64,000 nucleotides of DNA from Pseudomonas gingeri (GCF_013385635.1 NZ_JACAPR010000007.1:279427-343426); one strand, 5' to 3'. Counted from the first letter of the stretch, positions 17,766 to 27,639 are shown. Translations and numbers: made by a program. The notes: a model not told the origin generated them from the letters alone.

Positions 17766-20000
17766 ATGCGCACAGGGATGCTGGCGCTGGCGGCGGGCCT
17801 GCTGGTTTTGCGGTTTTTGCCGCAATTGCCGCCTGTCGGAATGCTGCCGGTGCTGTCACTGGTCGGCCTGATGTTGTTGCCGTTTCGCAGCTATCCCGTC
17901 GCCTTGTTCCTGTTCGGTTTCAGCTGGGCCTGCCTGCAGGCACACTGGGCATTGGCCGATCGCCTGGTGCCGGACCTCGATGGTCAGACGCTGTGGCTCG
18001 AAGGGCGGGTGGTCGGCCTGCCGCAGGCTGGTGATTCCGTACAGCGTTTCGAACTGGCGGACGCGACGGCTCGTAGGGGGGCGCTGCCGCAGCGGATCCG
18101 CCTGGCCTGGTACGGCGGCCCGCCGGTCAACAGTGGCGAGCGCTGGCGGCTGGCGGTCAAGCTCAAGTCACCGCAGGGCCTGCTCAATCCCCATGGTTTT
18201 GACCGTGAGGCCTGGCTGCTGGCACAACGGGTCGGCGCCACGGGGACCGTCAAGGACGGGCAATTGCTCCTGCCCTCCACGGGCTCCTGGCGCGATGGGA
18301 TTCGTCAGCGGATGCTCCAGGTCGAAGCTCGGGGCCAGGCGGCGACCCTGGTGGCGCTGGTGCTGGGCGATGGTTCGGGGCTGTCGTCCGAGATCTGGCG
18401 CGTGTTGCAGGACACCGGGACCGTGCACTTGCTGGTGATTTCCGGGCAGCATATCGGGCTGTTCGCCGCCCTGGTCTATGCACTGGTTGCAGGTCTGGCG
18501 CGTTATGGCCTGTGGCCGCAACGCTGGCCCTGGCTGCCGTGGGCCTGTGGCCTGGCCTTCGCGGCTGCGCTGGGCTATGGCCTGTTGGCGGGGTTCGGCG
18601 TGCCGGTGCAGCGGGCCTGCGCGATGATCGGCCTGGTGCTGCTGTGGCGCCTGCGTTATCGCCATCTGGGGGCAACCTGGCCCTTGCTGCTGGCACTGAA
18701 CCTGGTGCTGCTGTTCGATCCGCTGGCCAGCCTGCGTCCCGGCTTCTGGCTGTCCTTTGCCGCGGTGGCGGTGCTTATCTTCACCTTCAGCGGGCGTCTC
18801 GGGGCTTGGGGGATCTGGCAGACCTGGACCCGCGCGCAATGGACCATTGCCCTCGGGCTGGTGCCGTTCCTGCTGGTATTGGGTCTGCCGGTCAGCCTCA
18901 GCGGGCCGTGGGTCAACCTGATCGCCGTACCCTGGATCAGCCTGGCGGTATTGCCGTTGGCCTTGCTCGGTACCTTGTTGCTGCCATTGCCCTGGGGTGG
19001 CGAAGCCTTGTTGTGGCTGGCCGGTGGTTTGCTGGAGTTGCTGTTCCTCGGGCTCGCCGAGGTGGCTATACGGGTTCCGGCCTGGCTGCCGGAGGCCATC
19101 CCGCTGTGGGCCTGGCTGCTGGGCAGCCTGGGCATCCTGCTATTGTTGCTGCCCGCCGGTGTGCCGCTGCGGCCCCTGGGCTGGCCGCTGGCGGCATGGG
19201 TGGTACTGGCACCACAAGACCGGGTGCCCGCAGGCCAGGCGGAAGTCTGGCAGATGGATGTCGGACAGGGGCTGGCGATCCTGGTGCGTACCCGACACCA
19301 CAACCTGCTGTACGACACGGGGCCGCGTTTCGGTGATTTCGACCTGGGCCAACGCGTGGTGTTGCCATCCCTGCGCAAGTTGGGCGTGCGCGAACTCGAC
19401 CTGATGTTGATCAGCCACGCCGATGCCGACCATGCTGGCGGGGCCCTTGCTGTCCGGCGCGGCCTGCCGGTGATCCGCGTGCTCAGCGGCGATGCCGAGG
19501 GCTTGCCGGCGCAACTGCTCGCCGAGCCCTGTGCCAGTGGTGAACGCTGGGAATGGGACGGCGTGAGCTTTGCCCTTTGGCAATGGCCGGGTGCCCGGGA
19601 CAGCAACCAGCGTTCCTGCGTCTTGCAGATCGAAGCGAATGGCGAGCGGCTGTTGCTGACCGGCGATATCGATATCCAGGCCGAGTTGGCCTTCCTGGAG
19701 AGCCCGCTGGCTGTCGCCAGTGACTGGCTGCAGGCGCCTCATCACGGCAGCCGCAGTTCTTCCTCGCTGGCTTTTCTCCAGCGCCTGGCGCCCCGGGCGG
19801 TGTTGATCTCACGGGGGCATGGCAATGCGTTCGGCCATCCGCATCCGCAGGTCATGGCGCGCTACCAGGCTATGGGCATGGCGATCCATGACAGCGCGGA
19901 GCAGGGCGCCGTGCGTCTGCAACTGGGAACCTTCGGCGCGCCAAGCTTCCTGCGGGGGGAGCGGCGTTTCTGGCGGGTACCGCCGCCGGCGAATAAATAA
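17766..20000 (+). CDS. comEC: ComEC/Rec2 family DNA internalisation protein
   Basis: A 744-residue polytopic inner-membrane protein of natural transformation, expected to pass single-stranded DNA into the cytoplasm. Order: N-terminal helices and a DUF4131 OB-like domain (to about 170), the competence membrane domain with VLVLGDGSGLSSEIW-type and LLVISGQHIGL motifs (about 190-470), then a metallo-beta-lactamase-like domain from about 497 (DVGQGLAILVRT) with SHADADHAGG near 550 and a later APHHGS motif. ATG at 17766 has AAGGAG upstream. The MBL-like ligands appear intact, so nuclease activity is possible. It heads the envelope cluster. Confidence 0.92.
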   Translation: MRTGMLALAAGLLVLRFLPQLPPVGMLPVLSLVGLMLLPFRSYPVALFLFGFSWACLQAHWALADRLVPDLDGQTLWLEGRVVGLPQAGDSVQRFELADATARRGALPQRIRLAWYGGPPVNSGERWRLAVKLKSPQGLLNPHGFDREAWLLAQRVGATGTVKDGQLLLPSTGSWRDGIRQRMLQVEARGQAATLVALVLGDGSGLSSEIWRVLQDTGTVHLLVISGQHIGLFAALVYALVAGLARYGLWPQRWPWLPWACGLAFAAALGYGLLAGFGVPVQRACAMIGLVLLWRLRYRHLGATWPLLLALNLVLLFDPLASLRPGFWLSFAAVAVLIFTFSGRLGAWGIWQTWTRAQWTIALGLVPFLLVLGLPVSLSGPWVNLIAVPWISLAVLPLALLGTLLLPLPWGGEALLWLAGGLLELLFLGLAEVAIRVPAWLPEAIPLWAWLLGSLGILLLLLPAGVPLRPLGWPLAAWVVLAPQDRVPAGQAEVWQMDVGQGLAILVRTRHHNLLYDTGPRFGDFDLGQRVVLPSLRKLGVRELDLMLISHADADHAGGALAVRRGLPVIRVLSGDAEGLPAQLLAEPCASGERWEWDGVSFALWQWPGARDSNQRSCVLQIEANGERLLLTGDIDIQAELAFLESPLAVASDWLQAPHHGSRSSSSLAFLQRLAPRAVLISRGHGNAFGHPHPQVMARYQAMGMAIHDSAEQGAVRLQLGTFGAPSFLRGERRFWRVPPPANK

Positions 20001-20098
20001 CCCTGGGTTATTAAAGTGCAGGGGTATGCGACATCACGTTCTTCGGCCAGACCGACCCCTATGTTAGAGTGGCGCACTTTTTCGAGGGGACTGTCACT

Positions 20099-20734
20099 GT
20101 GTGGGAATTGGTCAAATCCGGCGGCTGGATGATGTTGCCGATCATTCTGAGTTCCATCGCGGCTTTGGGCATCATTGCCGAACGGCTGTGGACCTTGCGC
20201 GCCAGTCGCGTGACCCCGGAGCATCTGCTCGGGCAGGTCTGGGTCTGGATCAAGGACAAGCAGCTGGACAAGGAAAAACTCAAGCAACTTCGGGCCGACT
20301 CCCCCCTGGGCGAGATTCTCGCGGCGGGCCTGGCGAACTCCAAGCACGGTCGCGAGATCATGAAGGAGTGCATCGAAGAAGCCGCCGCCCGGGTGATTCA
20401 TGAGCTGGAGCGCTATATCAATGCCCTCGGCACCATTGCCGCCATGTCGCCGCTGCTCGGTCTGCTGGGCACGGTGCTGGGCATGATCGATATTTTCAGT
20501 TCGTTCATGGGCTCGGGCATGACCACCAACGCGGCGGTCCTCGCCGGGGGGATTTCCAAGGCCCTGATCACCACGGCTTCCGGCCTGATCGTGGGGATTC
20601 CGGCGGTGTTCTTCCACCGCTTCCTGCAACGCCGGATCGACGAGCTGGTGGTCGGCATGGAGCAGCAGGCGATCAAGCTGGTCGAGGTAGTACAGGGCGA
20701 CCGTGATGTGGAAATGCCCGAGGGCAGAGCGTGA
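20099..20734 (+). CDS. exbB: ExbB/TolQ family proton-channel protein
   Basis: A 211-residue MotA/TolQ/ExbB protein with three membrane helices (near residues 10-30, 115-140 and 155-180), including the conserved GTVLGMIDIF and GISKALITTASGLIVGIPA. The start is GTG at 20099, giving the N-terminus MWELVKSGGWMM, with GAGGGG about ten bases upstream. With the next gene it forms a proton-driven energiser; no TonB is encoded here. Sits exactly where msbA sits in E. coli. Confidence 0.9.
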   Translation: MWELVKSGGWMMLPIILSSIAALGIIAERLWTLRASRVTPEHLLGQVWVWIKDKQLDKEKLKQLRADSPLGEILAAGLANSKHGREIMKECIEEAAARVIHELERYINALGTIAAMSPLLGLLGTVLGMIDIFSSFMGSGMTTNAAVLAGGISKALITTASGLIVGIPAVFFHRFLQRRIDELVVGMEQQAIKLVEVVQGDRDVEMPEGRA

Positions 20735-21159
20735 AATTCCGCCGCAAGCCCCGGGAAACCATCGATATCAACCTCGCGTCGCTGATCGACGTGGTCTTCG
20801 TCCTGCTGCTGTTTTTCGTGGTCACCACCACCTTCACCCGCGAAACCCAGTTGCGCGTGGACTTGCCGCAGGCGGTCAGCGGCTCGCCGGCCGAAGACCA
20901 GTTGGTCAAGCAACTGGATATCGCCATCAGCGCCGACGGGGTGTTCTCGGTGAACAACCAGTTGTTGCCGAAAAATGACCTGGCGAGCCTGATGGAAGCC
21001 CTGCGGAAAGAGTCCGGTGGCGATACCAACCTGCCGCTGTCCATCAGCGCCGATGGCAAGACCCAGCATCAGGCCGTGATCACTGCCATGGACGCCGCCG
21101 GCAAGCTCGGCTTCAGCCATTTGCGCATGACCACCGTCGAGGCGGCGCCGGCTCCCTGA
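20731..21159 (+). CDS. exbD: ExbD/TolR family protein
   Basis: A 142-residue partner of ExbB with one membrane helix ([18 protein letters not shown]) carrying the proton-relay Asp in LIDVVF, and a periplasmic domain. GTG start overlaps exbB by four bases, and its stop overlaps the lpxK start by one base. Tight coupling to lpxK suggests an envelope role, but partner and substrate are unknown. Confidence 0.9.
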   Translation: MKFRRKPRETIDINLASLIDVVFVLLLFFVVTTTFTRETQLRVDLPQAVSGSPAEDQLVKQLDIAISADGVFSVNNQLLPKNDLASLMEALRKESGGDTNLPLSISADGKTQHQAVITAMDAAGKLGFSHLRMTTVEAAPAP

Positions 21160-22169
21160 TGGCACTTTCCGATCGTCTGACGCGCGCCTGGTACAGCGGT
21201 CATCCGGCCCTGGTTCTGCTGCGCCCGCTGGAGTGGCTGTATCGGCGGGTGGTCGATGGCAAGCGGGCGCGTTTCGTTGCCGGTGAAGGCACCATCTACC
21301 AGCCACCGGTGCCGCTGATCGTGGTCGGCAATATCACCGTCGGCGGCACCGGCAAGACGCCGATGATTCTCTGGCTGATCGAGCATTGCCGGCAGCGTGG
21401 CCTGCGTGTCGGCGTGGTCAGCCGGGGTTATGGCGCCAAGCCGCCGAGCCTGCCGTGGCGGGTGCTCGCCGATCAGAGCGCGGCGGTGGCCGGCGACGAG
21501 CCGTTGCTGATCGTCCAGCGCAACGACGTGCCGCTGATGATCGACCCGGATCGCAGCCGTGCGGTGCAGGCCCTGCTGGCCACCGAAACCCTCGATCTGA
21601 TCCTTTCCGATGACGGCTTGCAGCATTACCGCCTGGCCCGCGACCTGGAACTGGTGCTGATCGATGCCGCCCGTGGCCTGGGCAATGGCCGGTGCCTGCC
21701 TGCCGGGCCGTTGCGCGAGCCGCTCGAACGCCTGCAAAGCGTCGATGCGCTGCTGTACAACGGGGCCAGCGAGGATGGTGACAACGGATTCGCCTTCCAC
21801 CTGCGACCGACCGCCCTGGTCAATCTGCTGAGCGGCGAACGCCGGCCGCTCGACCATTTTTCGCCCGGGCAGGCGTTGCACGCGGTGGCCGGGATCGGCA
21901 ACCCGCAACGTTTCTTCGGCACCCTCGAAACGCTACACTGGCAGCCTGTGCCCCACGCCTTTGCCGATCACGCCGAATACAGCGCCGCGGCCCTGAGTTT
22001 CACGCCGTCGCTGCCACTGGTCATGACCGAAAAGGACGCGGTGAAGTGCCGGGCGTTCGCGGCCCCCGACTGGTGGTACCTGGCGGTCGACGCGGTGCCT
22101 TCCGAGGCTTTCGCGGCCTGGTTCGACACGCAGTTGCTGCGCCTGTTGCCCGATCGTCTTTTGCCCTAA
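21159..22169 (+). CDS. lpxK: Tetraacyldisaccharide 4'-kinase LpxK
   Basis: A 336-residue inner-membrane-associated kinase that phosphorylates the 4' position of the lipid A disaccharide. The P-loop is in [19 protein letters not shown], and downstream motifs include SRGYGAK and [14 protein letters not shown], both typical of LpxK. A hydrophobic N-terminal helix anchors it to the membrane. ATG overlaps the exbD stop by one base. Essential in most Gram-negatives. Confidence 0.96.
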   Translation: MALSDRLTRAWYSGHPALVLLRPLEWLYRRVVDGKRARFVAGEGTIYQPPVPLIVVGNITVGGTGKTPMILWLIEHCRQRGLRVGVVSRGYGAKPPSLPWRVLADQSAAVAGDEPLLIVQRNDVPLMIDPDRSRAVQALLATETLDLILSDDGLQHYRLARDLELVLIDAARGLGNGRCLPAGPLREPLERLQSVDALLYNGASEDGDNGFAFHLRPTALVNLLSGERRPLDHFSPGQALHAVAGIGNPQRFFGTLETLHWQPVPHAFADHAEYSAAALSFTPSLPLVMTEKDAVKCRAFAAPDWWYLAVDAVPSEAFAAWFDTQLLRLLPDRLLP

Positions 22170-22195
22170 ACCCGTTTTTATCCAGGGAATCCTTC

Positions 22196-22381
22196 ATGGA
22201 CACCAAACTGCTCGATATCCTCGCCTGCCCGATCTGCAAGGGTCCGCTCAAGCTCAGCGCCGACAAGACCGAGCTGATCAGCAAGGGCGCCGGCCTGGCG
22301 TTCCCGATCCGCGACGGCATCCCGGTGATGCTCGAAAGCGAAGCCCGCACCCTGAGCACCGATGAGCGCCTGGACAAATGA
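22196..22381 (+). CDS. ycaR: Trm112 family zinc-ribbon protein YcaR
   Basis: A 61-residue protein of the YcaR/Trm112 group. Only a half zinc knuckle remains (CPICKGPL); no second Cys pair is present, as in many bacterial members. It lies between lpxK and kdsB as in E. coli, and its stop overlaps the kdsB ATG by four bases. ATG at 22196 follows CAGGGAA. Role unclear. Confidence 0.88.
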   Translation: MDTKLLDILACPICKGPLKLSADKTELISKGAGLAFPIRDGIPVMLESEARTLSTDERLDK

Positions 22382-23142
22382 GCACCCCGTTCATCGTCGT
22401 AATTCCGGCGCGCTTTTCTTCCACGCGCCTGCCGGCCAAGCCGCTGCAACTGATCGCCGGCAAGCCGATGATCCAGCACACCTGGGAACAGGCCTGTAAA
22501 AGTAGCGCCCAGCGGGTGGTGGTGGCGACGGATGACGCGCGCATCGTCGAGGCCTGCAAGGCCTTCGGCGCCGAAGTGCTGCTGACCCGCGAAGACCACG
22601 AGTCCGGTACCGACCGCCTGGCCGAAGTCGCCAGCCTGCTGGGGCTGGCACCGGACGCCATCGTGGTGAATGTCCAGGGTGATGAGCCGTTGATCCCGCC
22701 GATGGTGATCGATCAGGTCGCGGCCAACCTGGCGGCGCATACCGAAGCGCGCATGGCCACCCTCGCCGAGCCGATCGAAGACGTCGAGACTCTGTTCAAT
22801 CCGAATGTGGTCAAGGTGGTCAGCGACATGAACGGCCTGGCGCTGACCTTCAGCCGCGCCACCTTGCCCTGGGCCCGAGATGACTTCGCCAAAGGCCGCG
22901 AGCTGATGCCCGAAGGCGTGCCGTTCCGTCGGCATATCGGCATCTATGCCTACCGCGCCGGCTTCCTGCATGACTTTGTCGGCTGGGGGCCGTGCTGGCT
23001 GGAAACCACCGAGCGCCTGGAGCAGTTGCGTGCCTTGTGGCATGGCGTGCGCATCCATGTGGCCGATGCCCTGGAGGCACCGCCTACCGGTGTCGACACA
23101 GAGCAGGATCTCGATCGCGTTCGTCGCTTGCTGGAGGCCTGA
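22378..23142 (+). CDS. kdsB: CMP-Kdo synthetase KdsB
   Basis: A 254-residue cytidylyltransferase that activates Kdo for inner-core LPS. N-terminal nucleotide-binding region [17 protein letters not shown], then [15 protein letters not shown] and [13 protein letters not shown], all signatures of the enzyme. Overlaps ycaR by ATGA and the phosphatase gene by one base. Works beside lpxK in the same pathway. Confidence 0.96.
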   Translation: MSTPFIVVIPARFSSTRLPAKPLQLIAGKPMIQHTWEQACKSSAQRVVVATDDARIVEACKAFGAEVLLTREDHESGTDRLAEVASLLGLAPDAIVVNVQGDEPLIPPMVIDQVAANLAAHTEARMATLAEPIEDVETLFNPNVVKVVSDMNGLALTFSRATLPWARDDFAKGRELMPEGVPFRRHIGIYAYRAGFLHDFVGWGPCWLETTERLEQLRALWHGVRIHVADALEAPPTGVDTEQDLDRVRRLLEA

Positions 23143-23606
23143 TGCGGGTTCTGTTTGTCTGTCTGGGCAATATCTGTCGCTCGCCCACGGCCGAAGGTGT
23201 ATTGCGTCACAAGTTGCGCGAGGCCGGCCTGGCCGAGCATATCGAAGTCGATTCCGCCGGCACCGGCCAATGGCATGTCGGCAAGGCGCCGGACAGTCGC
23301 AGTCAGCGCGCCGCGCGGATGCGCGGTTATGACCTGTCGGCGCAGCGTGCGCGGCAGGTCAGCGCGGCGGATTTCAACCGTTTCGACCTGATTCTCGCCA
23401 TGGACCAGAGCAACCTGCGCAACCTCAAGCTGCTGCAACCGGCCCAGGGCAAGGCCGAGCTGGACCTGTTCCTGCGTCGTTATGACGGTGCGGTGGAGGA
23501 AGTGCCGGATCCGTACTATGACGAAGAGCACGGGTTCGAGCAGGTGCTGGACCTGATCGAACAGGCCAGCGACCGCCTGGTCGTCGAACTCAAGGGGCGT
23601 CTATGA
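23142..23606 (+). CDS. Low-molecular-weight protein tyrosine phosphatase
   Basis: A 154-residue LMW-PTP. The catalytic CX5R loop is CLGNICRS at residues 7-14 (Cys7, Arg13) and the general acid is Asp123 in PDPYYDE. It overlaps both neighbours (kdsB by one base, murB by four). In other bacteria such enzymes act on tyrosine kinases of capsule or exopolysaccharide synthesis, but no kinase is encoded here; the partner is unknown. Confidence 0.92.
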   Translation: MRVLFVCLGNICRSPTAEGVLRHKLREAGLAEHIEVDSAGTGQWHVGKAPDSRSQRAARMRGYDLSAQRARQVSAADFNRFDLILAMDQSNLRNLKLLQPAQGKAELDLFLRRYDGAVEEVPDPYYDEEHGFEQVLDLIEQASDRLVVELKGRL

Positions 23607-24622
23607 GCCTGCAACTGCAAGCCGGGGTCTCCCTCAAGCCGTATAACAGCTTTGGTGTCGATGTCCGCGCGCAGTGGTTCGCCGAGGCCCACAGCGACGA
23701 TGACGTACGCGAGGCCCTGGCTTATGCGGCGCAACAGCAACTGCCGCTGCTGGTGATTGGCGGTGGCAGCAACCTGCTGTTGACGGCGGATGTCCCGGCG
23801 CTGGTGCTGCGCATGGGCAGCCGTGGCATCCGCCTGCTGAGCGATGACGGCGAACGGGTGGTCATTGAAGCGCAGGCCGGTGAACCCTGGCATCCGTTCG
23901 TGCTGTCGACCCTGGCCCGGGGCTGGTCCGGCCTGGAAAACCTCAGCCTGATTCCCGGCACCGTCGGCGCGGCACCGATGCAGAACATCGGCGCCTACGG
24001 GGTCGAGATCAAGGACGTGTTCGCCGGCCTGACCGCCCTGGACCGGCAGACCGGCGAGTTGCGCGAGTTCTCCCTGGAAGAGTGCCAGTTCGGTTATCGC
24101 GACAGCCTGTTCAAGCATGCCGCCGGACGCTGGTTGATCCTGCGTGTGCGCTTCGCCCTGAGCCGGGTCGAGCACCTGCACCTGGGCTACGGCCCGGTGG
24201 CCGAGCGCCTGAGCGAGCAGGGCATCAGCCAGCCGAACGCCAGCGATGTCAGCCGGGCCATCTGCAGTATCCGCAGCGAAAAGCTGCCCGACCCGGCGGT
24301 CCTCGGCAATGCCGGGAGTTTCTTCAAGAACCCGCTGGTATCGGCGGTCCACGCCGCCGAACTGAAGCAGGCGCATCCCGGGCTGGTGGGTTATCCACAG
24401 GCTGACGGCCAGGTGAAGCTGGCGGCGGGCTGGTTGATCGAGGCCGCCGGCTGGAAGGGCTTTCGTGAAGGCGATGCCGGGGTGCACCGCTTGCAATCGC
24501 TGGTGCTGGTCAACTACGGCGCGGCCAGCGGCCTGCAGTTGCTTGCCCTGGCCCGCCGGATCCAGGCCGATATCGCCGAGCGCTTTGCCGTCGATCTGGA
24601 AATGGAACCGAACCTGTACTGA
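23603..24622 (+). CDS. murB: UDP-N-acetylenolpyruvoylglucosamine reductase MurB
   Basis: A 339-residue type I MurB, a flavoenzyme making UDP-MurNAc for peptidoglycan. FAD-binding motifs include PLLVIGGGSNLL and SLIPGTVGAAPMQNIGAYG; the catalytic Ser lies in NAGSFFKNP. The length and the long C-terminal extension match the E. coli type. Last gene of the envelope operon, followed by a strong terminator. Confidence 0.96.
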   Translation: MSLQLQAGVSLKPYNSFGVDVRAQWFAEAHSDDDVREALAYAAQQQLPLLVIGGGSNLLLTADVPALVLRMGSRGIRLLSDDGERVVIEAQAGEPWHPFVLSTLARGWSGLENLSLIPGTVGAAPMQNIGAYGVEIKDVFAGLTALDRQTGELREFSLEECQFGYRDSLFKHAAGRWLILRVRFALSRVEHLHLGYGPVAERLSEQGISQPNASDVSRAICSIRSEKLPDPAVLGNAGSFFKNPLVSAVHAAELKQAHPGLVGYPQADGQVKLAAGWLIEAAGWKGFREGDAGVHRLQSLVLVNYGAASGLQLLALARRIQADIAERFAVDLEMEPNLY

Positions 24623-24646
24623 AGCTATGCTGATGGCTGCCATGCC

Positions 24647-24683
24647 AAGCCCTATGTAGTCAGACTACATAGGGCTTTTTTGT
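24647..24683 (+). terminator. Intrinsic terminator after murB
   Basis: A 14-base-pair stem (AAGCCCTATGTAGT with ACTACATAGGGCTT) around a three-base loop is followed by a T run. Very stable; it ends the comEC-murB transcript. Confidence 0.95.
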
Positions 24684-24740
24684 GAAAACGGCTTTCCCTT
24701 GGCCGGTTAACGCTGTAAATAATGCTTTCAAGAACGGCCG

Positions 24741-24758
24741 ATGAAGTACTCACTTCAT
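24741..24758. promoter_or_regulatory. Candidate operator upstream of iorA
   Basis: ATGAAGT and ACTTCAT form a perfect seven-base inverted repeat with a four-base spacer, and an outer CTTTCA/TGAAAG pair flanks it. It lies about 95 bases before iorA and is not followed by a T run, so a regulator site is more likely than a terminator. Confidence 0.4.
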
Positions 24759-24853
24759 GAAAGAGCCGATTAGCCTGAGTCGATCTGCTGCCGTCCGTGC
24801 GGCGCCTGCGCAGATGGCTCGACCCCCATGACCTGAATAATGCGGGCGTGCCC

Positions 24854-25324
24854 ATGATTACCCTGAAACTCAATGGTCAAGACCATCCCCTGGACGCTAC
24901 CGAGGACATGCCGCTGCTGTGGGCGATCCGTGACGTGGCGGGTTATACCGGGACCAAGTTCGGCTGCGGCATGGGCCTGTGCGGTGCCTGCACCGTGCAC
25001 ATCGACGGCCTGCCGGCGCGTTCCTGCATCACTCCGCTCGGTGCGGTGGCGGGCAAGGGCGTGAACACCATCGACGGCCTGCACAGCGACCCGGTCGGCC
25101 AGGCGGTGCAGCAGGCCTGGCTGGACGGCGGGGTGGCGCAGTGCGGCTTCTGCCAGGGCGGGCAGATCATGTCCGCCACGGCACTGCTCAAGGTCAACCC
25201 CCAGCCCAGCGACGAGCAGATCGAAGAAGCGATGGTCGGCAATATCTGCCGATGCGGTACCTACAACCGCATCAAGACGGCGATCCACAATGCCGCCGCG
25301 CACCTGCAGGAGGCCAAGGCATGA
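24854..25324 (+). CDS. iorA: Isoquinoline 1-oxidoreductase-type small subunit (2Fe-2S)
   Basis: A 156-residue iron-sulfur subunit of the xanthine oxidase superfamily. The plant-type cluster is held by Cys38, Cys43, Cys46 and Cys58; the second cluster by Cys97, Cys100, Cys132 and Cys134 (QCGFCQGG, ICRCGTYNR). ATG at 24854 starts the family sequence. It passes electrons from the molybdenum subunit encoded next. There is no export signal of its own, so if the complex is exported it must ride with IorB. True substrate may be an aldehyde or N-heterocycle. Confidence 0.88.
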   Translation: MITLKLNGQDHPLDATEDMPLLWAIRDVAGYTGTKFGCGMGLCGACTVHIDGLPARSCITPLGAVAGKGVNTIDGLHSDPVGQAVQQAWLDGGVAQCGFCQGGQIMSATALLKVNPQPSDEQIEEAMVGNICRCGTYNRIKTAIHNAAAHLQEAKA

Positions 25325-27639
25325 GCCAGTCCCTGAACGATTTCGCCCTGAGCAACCTCAGCCGGCGCGGCTTTCTCAAGGGGGTCGGGGTCACCGGTGC
25401 CCTGGTGCTGGCAGCGACCTGGGGCTTGCCCGAGGCCTTTGCCGAGGGTGAGAAAAAATACGGCGCCGATGGCATGCCCAATGGTTGGATCGACGATCCC
25501 AAGGTCTACGTCAGCATCGACGCCGATGGCAGCGTAACAGTGACCTGCAACCGCTCCGAGATGGGCCAGGGCGTGCGCACCAGTTTGAGCATGGTGGTCG
25601 CCGACGAACTGGAAGCCGACTGGGCGCTGGTCAAGGTACGGCAGGCGCCGGCGGACGAAGTGCGCTTCGGCAACCAGGACACCGACGGCTCGCGCAGCAT
25701 GCGCCATTGGTACGAGCCGATGCGGCGTTGCGGTGCGGCGGCGCGGACCATGCTCGAACAGGCGGCGGCGCAGCAGTGGAAAGTCCCGGTGGGCGAATGC
25801 CATGCGCAGTTGCACAAGGTTATCCACAGCCCGAGCGGGCGTGAACTGGGCTACGGTGCCCTGGCCGCCGCTGCCGGCGCGCTGGCGGTGCCGTCCTGGG
25901 ACAGTCTCAAGCTCAAGCAGCCGGCGGAGTTTCGCTACATCGGCAAGGAGTCGACGCGGGCCATCGATGGCGCCGATATCGTCAATGGCCGTGCCCTGTA
26001 TGGCGCCGACATCCATTTCGACGGCATGGTCTACGCCACCGTGGCGCGTCCGCCGGTGTATGGTGGCAAGGTCAAGTCCTTCGACTCGGCCGCCGCGCTG
26101 AAGGTGCCGGGTGTGCTCAAGGTGCTGGAGATCGAAGCGCGTCCGCTGCCTTCGGAATTCCAGCCATTGGGTGGCGTGGCGGTGATCGCCAGCAATACCT
26201 GGGCGGCGATCAAGGGGCGCGAGGCGCTGAGTATCGTCTGGGACAATGGTGATAACGTCAGCTATGACTCCATTGCCTATCGCCAGGAGCTGGAGGCCTC
26301 GTCACGCAAGCCGGGCAAGGTGGTGCGCAACACCGGCAATGTCGATGAAGCGCTGAAACGTGCCGCCAGTCATTTCGAGGCCGGCTACTACTTGCCCCAC
26401 CTGTCGCAATCACCCATGGAGCCGATGGTCGCCATCGCCCGTTTCAACGATGGCCAGTGCGAAGCCTGGGCACCGACCCAGGCGCCGCAGGTCACCCGTG
26501 AGCGGATTGCCGAGCGGCTGGGCATCGGCTTCGACAAGGTCACGGTCCATGTCACGCTGCTGGGCGGCGGATTCGGACGCAAGTCCAAGCCGGACTATGT
26601 CATCGAGGCGGCGATCCTGGCCAAGGAGATGCCGGGCCAGGCGGTACGGGTGCAGTGGACCCGCGAGGACGATATCCATTATTCCTATTTCCATACCGTC
26701 TCGGCGGAGTACCTGCGTGCCAGCCTGAACAAGGACGGTACGCCTTCCGGCTGGCTGCACCGCACGGTGGCGCCGAGTATCACGGCGTTGTTCGCGCCCA
26801 ATATGAACAATGAGGCGGCGTTCGAACTGGGCATGGGCTTCACCAACATGGCCTACGACATTCCCAACGTGCGCCTGGAGAACCCTGAGGCGAAGGTTCA
26901 TACCCGCGTCGGCTGGTACCGTTCGGTGTCGAACATTCCCCATGGTTTCGCCATCCAGAGTTTTGTCGACGAACTGGCCCACAAGGCCGGGCAGGATCCG
27001 TTGGCGTATCAGCTCAAGCTGTTGGGACCGGACCGCAAGATCGATCCGCATACCCTGAGCGACCAGTGGAACTACGGCGAATCCCCCGAGCGTTATCCGA
27101 TCGACACCGCTCGTTTGCGTGGCGTGCTGGAAACCGCGGCCAAGGCGGCGGGTTGGGGGCGCAAGCTGCCCAAGGGGCGTGGGCTGGGCCTGGCGGTGCA
27201 CTACAGCTTTGTCACCTATGTGGCGGCGGCCATCGAAGTCGAGGTCAAGGAGGATGGCACGCTGATCGTGCACAAGGCCGATATCGCCGTGGATTGCGGA
27301 CCGCAGATCAATCCGGAGCGGATCCGCTCGCAGTTCGAGGGTGCCTGTGTGATGGGCCTGGGCAATGCGGTACTGGGGGAAATCAGTTTCAAGGACGGCA
27401 AGGTCCAGCAGGACAACTTCCATATGTATGAAGTGGCGCGCATGTCCCTGGCGCCGAAGGAAGTGGCGGTGCACCTGGTCACGCCAGCGGGAGAAGTACC
27501 TTTGGGCGGGGTGGGTGAACCTGGCGTACCGCCGATCGCGCCGGCCCTGTGCAATGCGATCTTCGCCGCCACCGGCCAGCGCATCCGCAACCTGCCGGTA
27601 CGTTACCAGCTGCAAGGCTGGAACAAGGCGAAGGCCTGA
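25321..27639 (+). CDS. iorB: Isoquinoline 1-oxidoreductase-type molybdenum subunit
   Basis: A 772-residue large subunit of a molybdenum hydroxylase, IorB type. A twin-arginine signal (SRRGFLKG at 14-21, then a hydrophobic stretch ending near EAFA) predicts export of the folded complex. Family motifs include NRSEMGQGVRTSL, TLLGGGFGRKS, and the C-terminal GGVGEPGVPPIAPAL, where the Glu would be the catalytic base. It overlaps iorA by four bases, excluding a longer upstream start in the same frame. Hydroxylates an unidentified heterocycle or aldehyde. Confidence 0.9.
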   Translation: MSQSLNDFALSNLSRRGFLKGVGVTGALVLAATWGLPEAFAEGEKKYGADGMPNGWIDDPKVYVSIDADGSVTVTCNRSEMGQGVRTSLSMVVADELEADWALVKVRQAPADEVRFGNQDTDGSRSMRHWYEPMRRCGAAARTMLEQAAAQQWKVPVGECHAQLHKVIHSPSGRELGYGALAAAAGALAVPSWDSLKLKQPAEFRYIGKESTRAIDGADIVNGRALYGADIHFDGMVYATVARPPVYGGKVKSFDSAAALKVPGVLKVLEIEARPLPSEFQPLGGVAVIASNTWAAIKGREALSIVWDNGDNVSYDSIAYRQELEASSRKPGKVVRNTGNVDEALKRAASHFEAGYYLPHLSQSPMEPMVAIARFNDGQCEAWAPTQAPQVTRERIAERLGIGFDKVTVHVTLLGGGFGRKSKPDYVIEAAILAKEMPGQAVRVQWTREDDIHYSYFHTVSAEYLRASLNKDGTPSGWLHRTVAPSITALFAPNMNNEAAFELGMGFTNMAYDIPNVRLENPEAKVHTRVGWYRSVSNIPHGFAIQSFVDELAHKAGQDPLAYQLKLLGPDRKIDPHTLSDQWNYGESPERYPIDTARLRGVLETAAKAAGWGRKLPKGRGLGLAVHYSFVTYVAAAIEVEVKEDGTLIVHKADIAVDCGPQINPERIRSQFEGACVMGLGNAVLGEISFKDGKVQQDNFHMYEVARMSLAPKEVAVHLVTPAGEVPLGGVGEPGVPPIAPALCNAIFAATGQRIRNLPVRYQLQGWNKAKA

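Noticed and set aside
24979..25320. N-terminal extension of the iorB frame back to 24979
   Set aside because: It runs in a second frame through iorA, whose eight cluster cysteines are real; the Tat signal at 25321 marks the true start.
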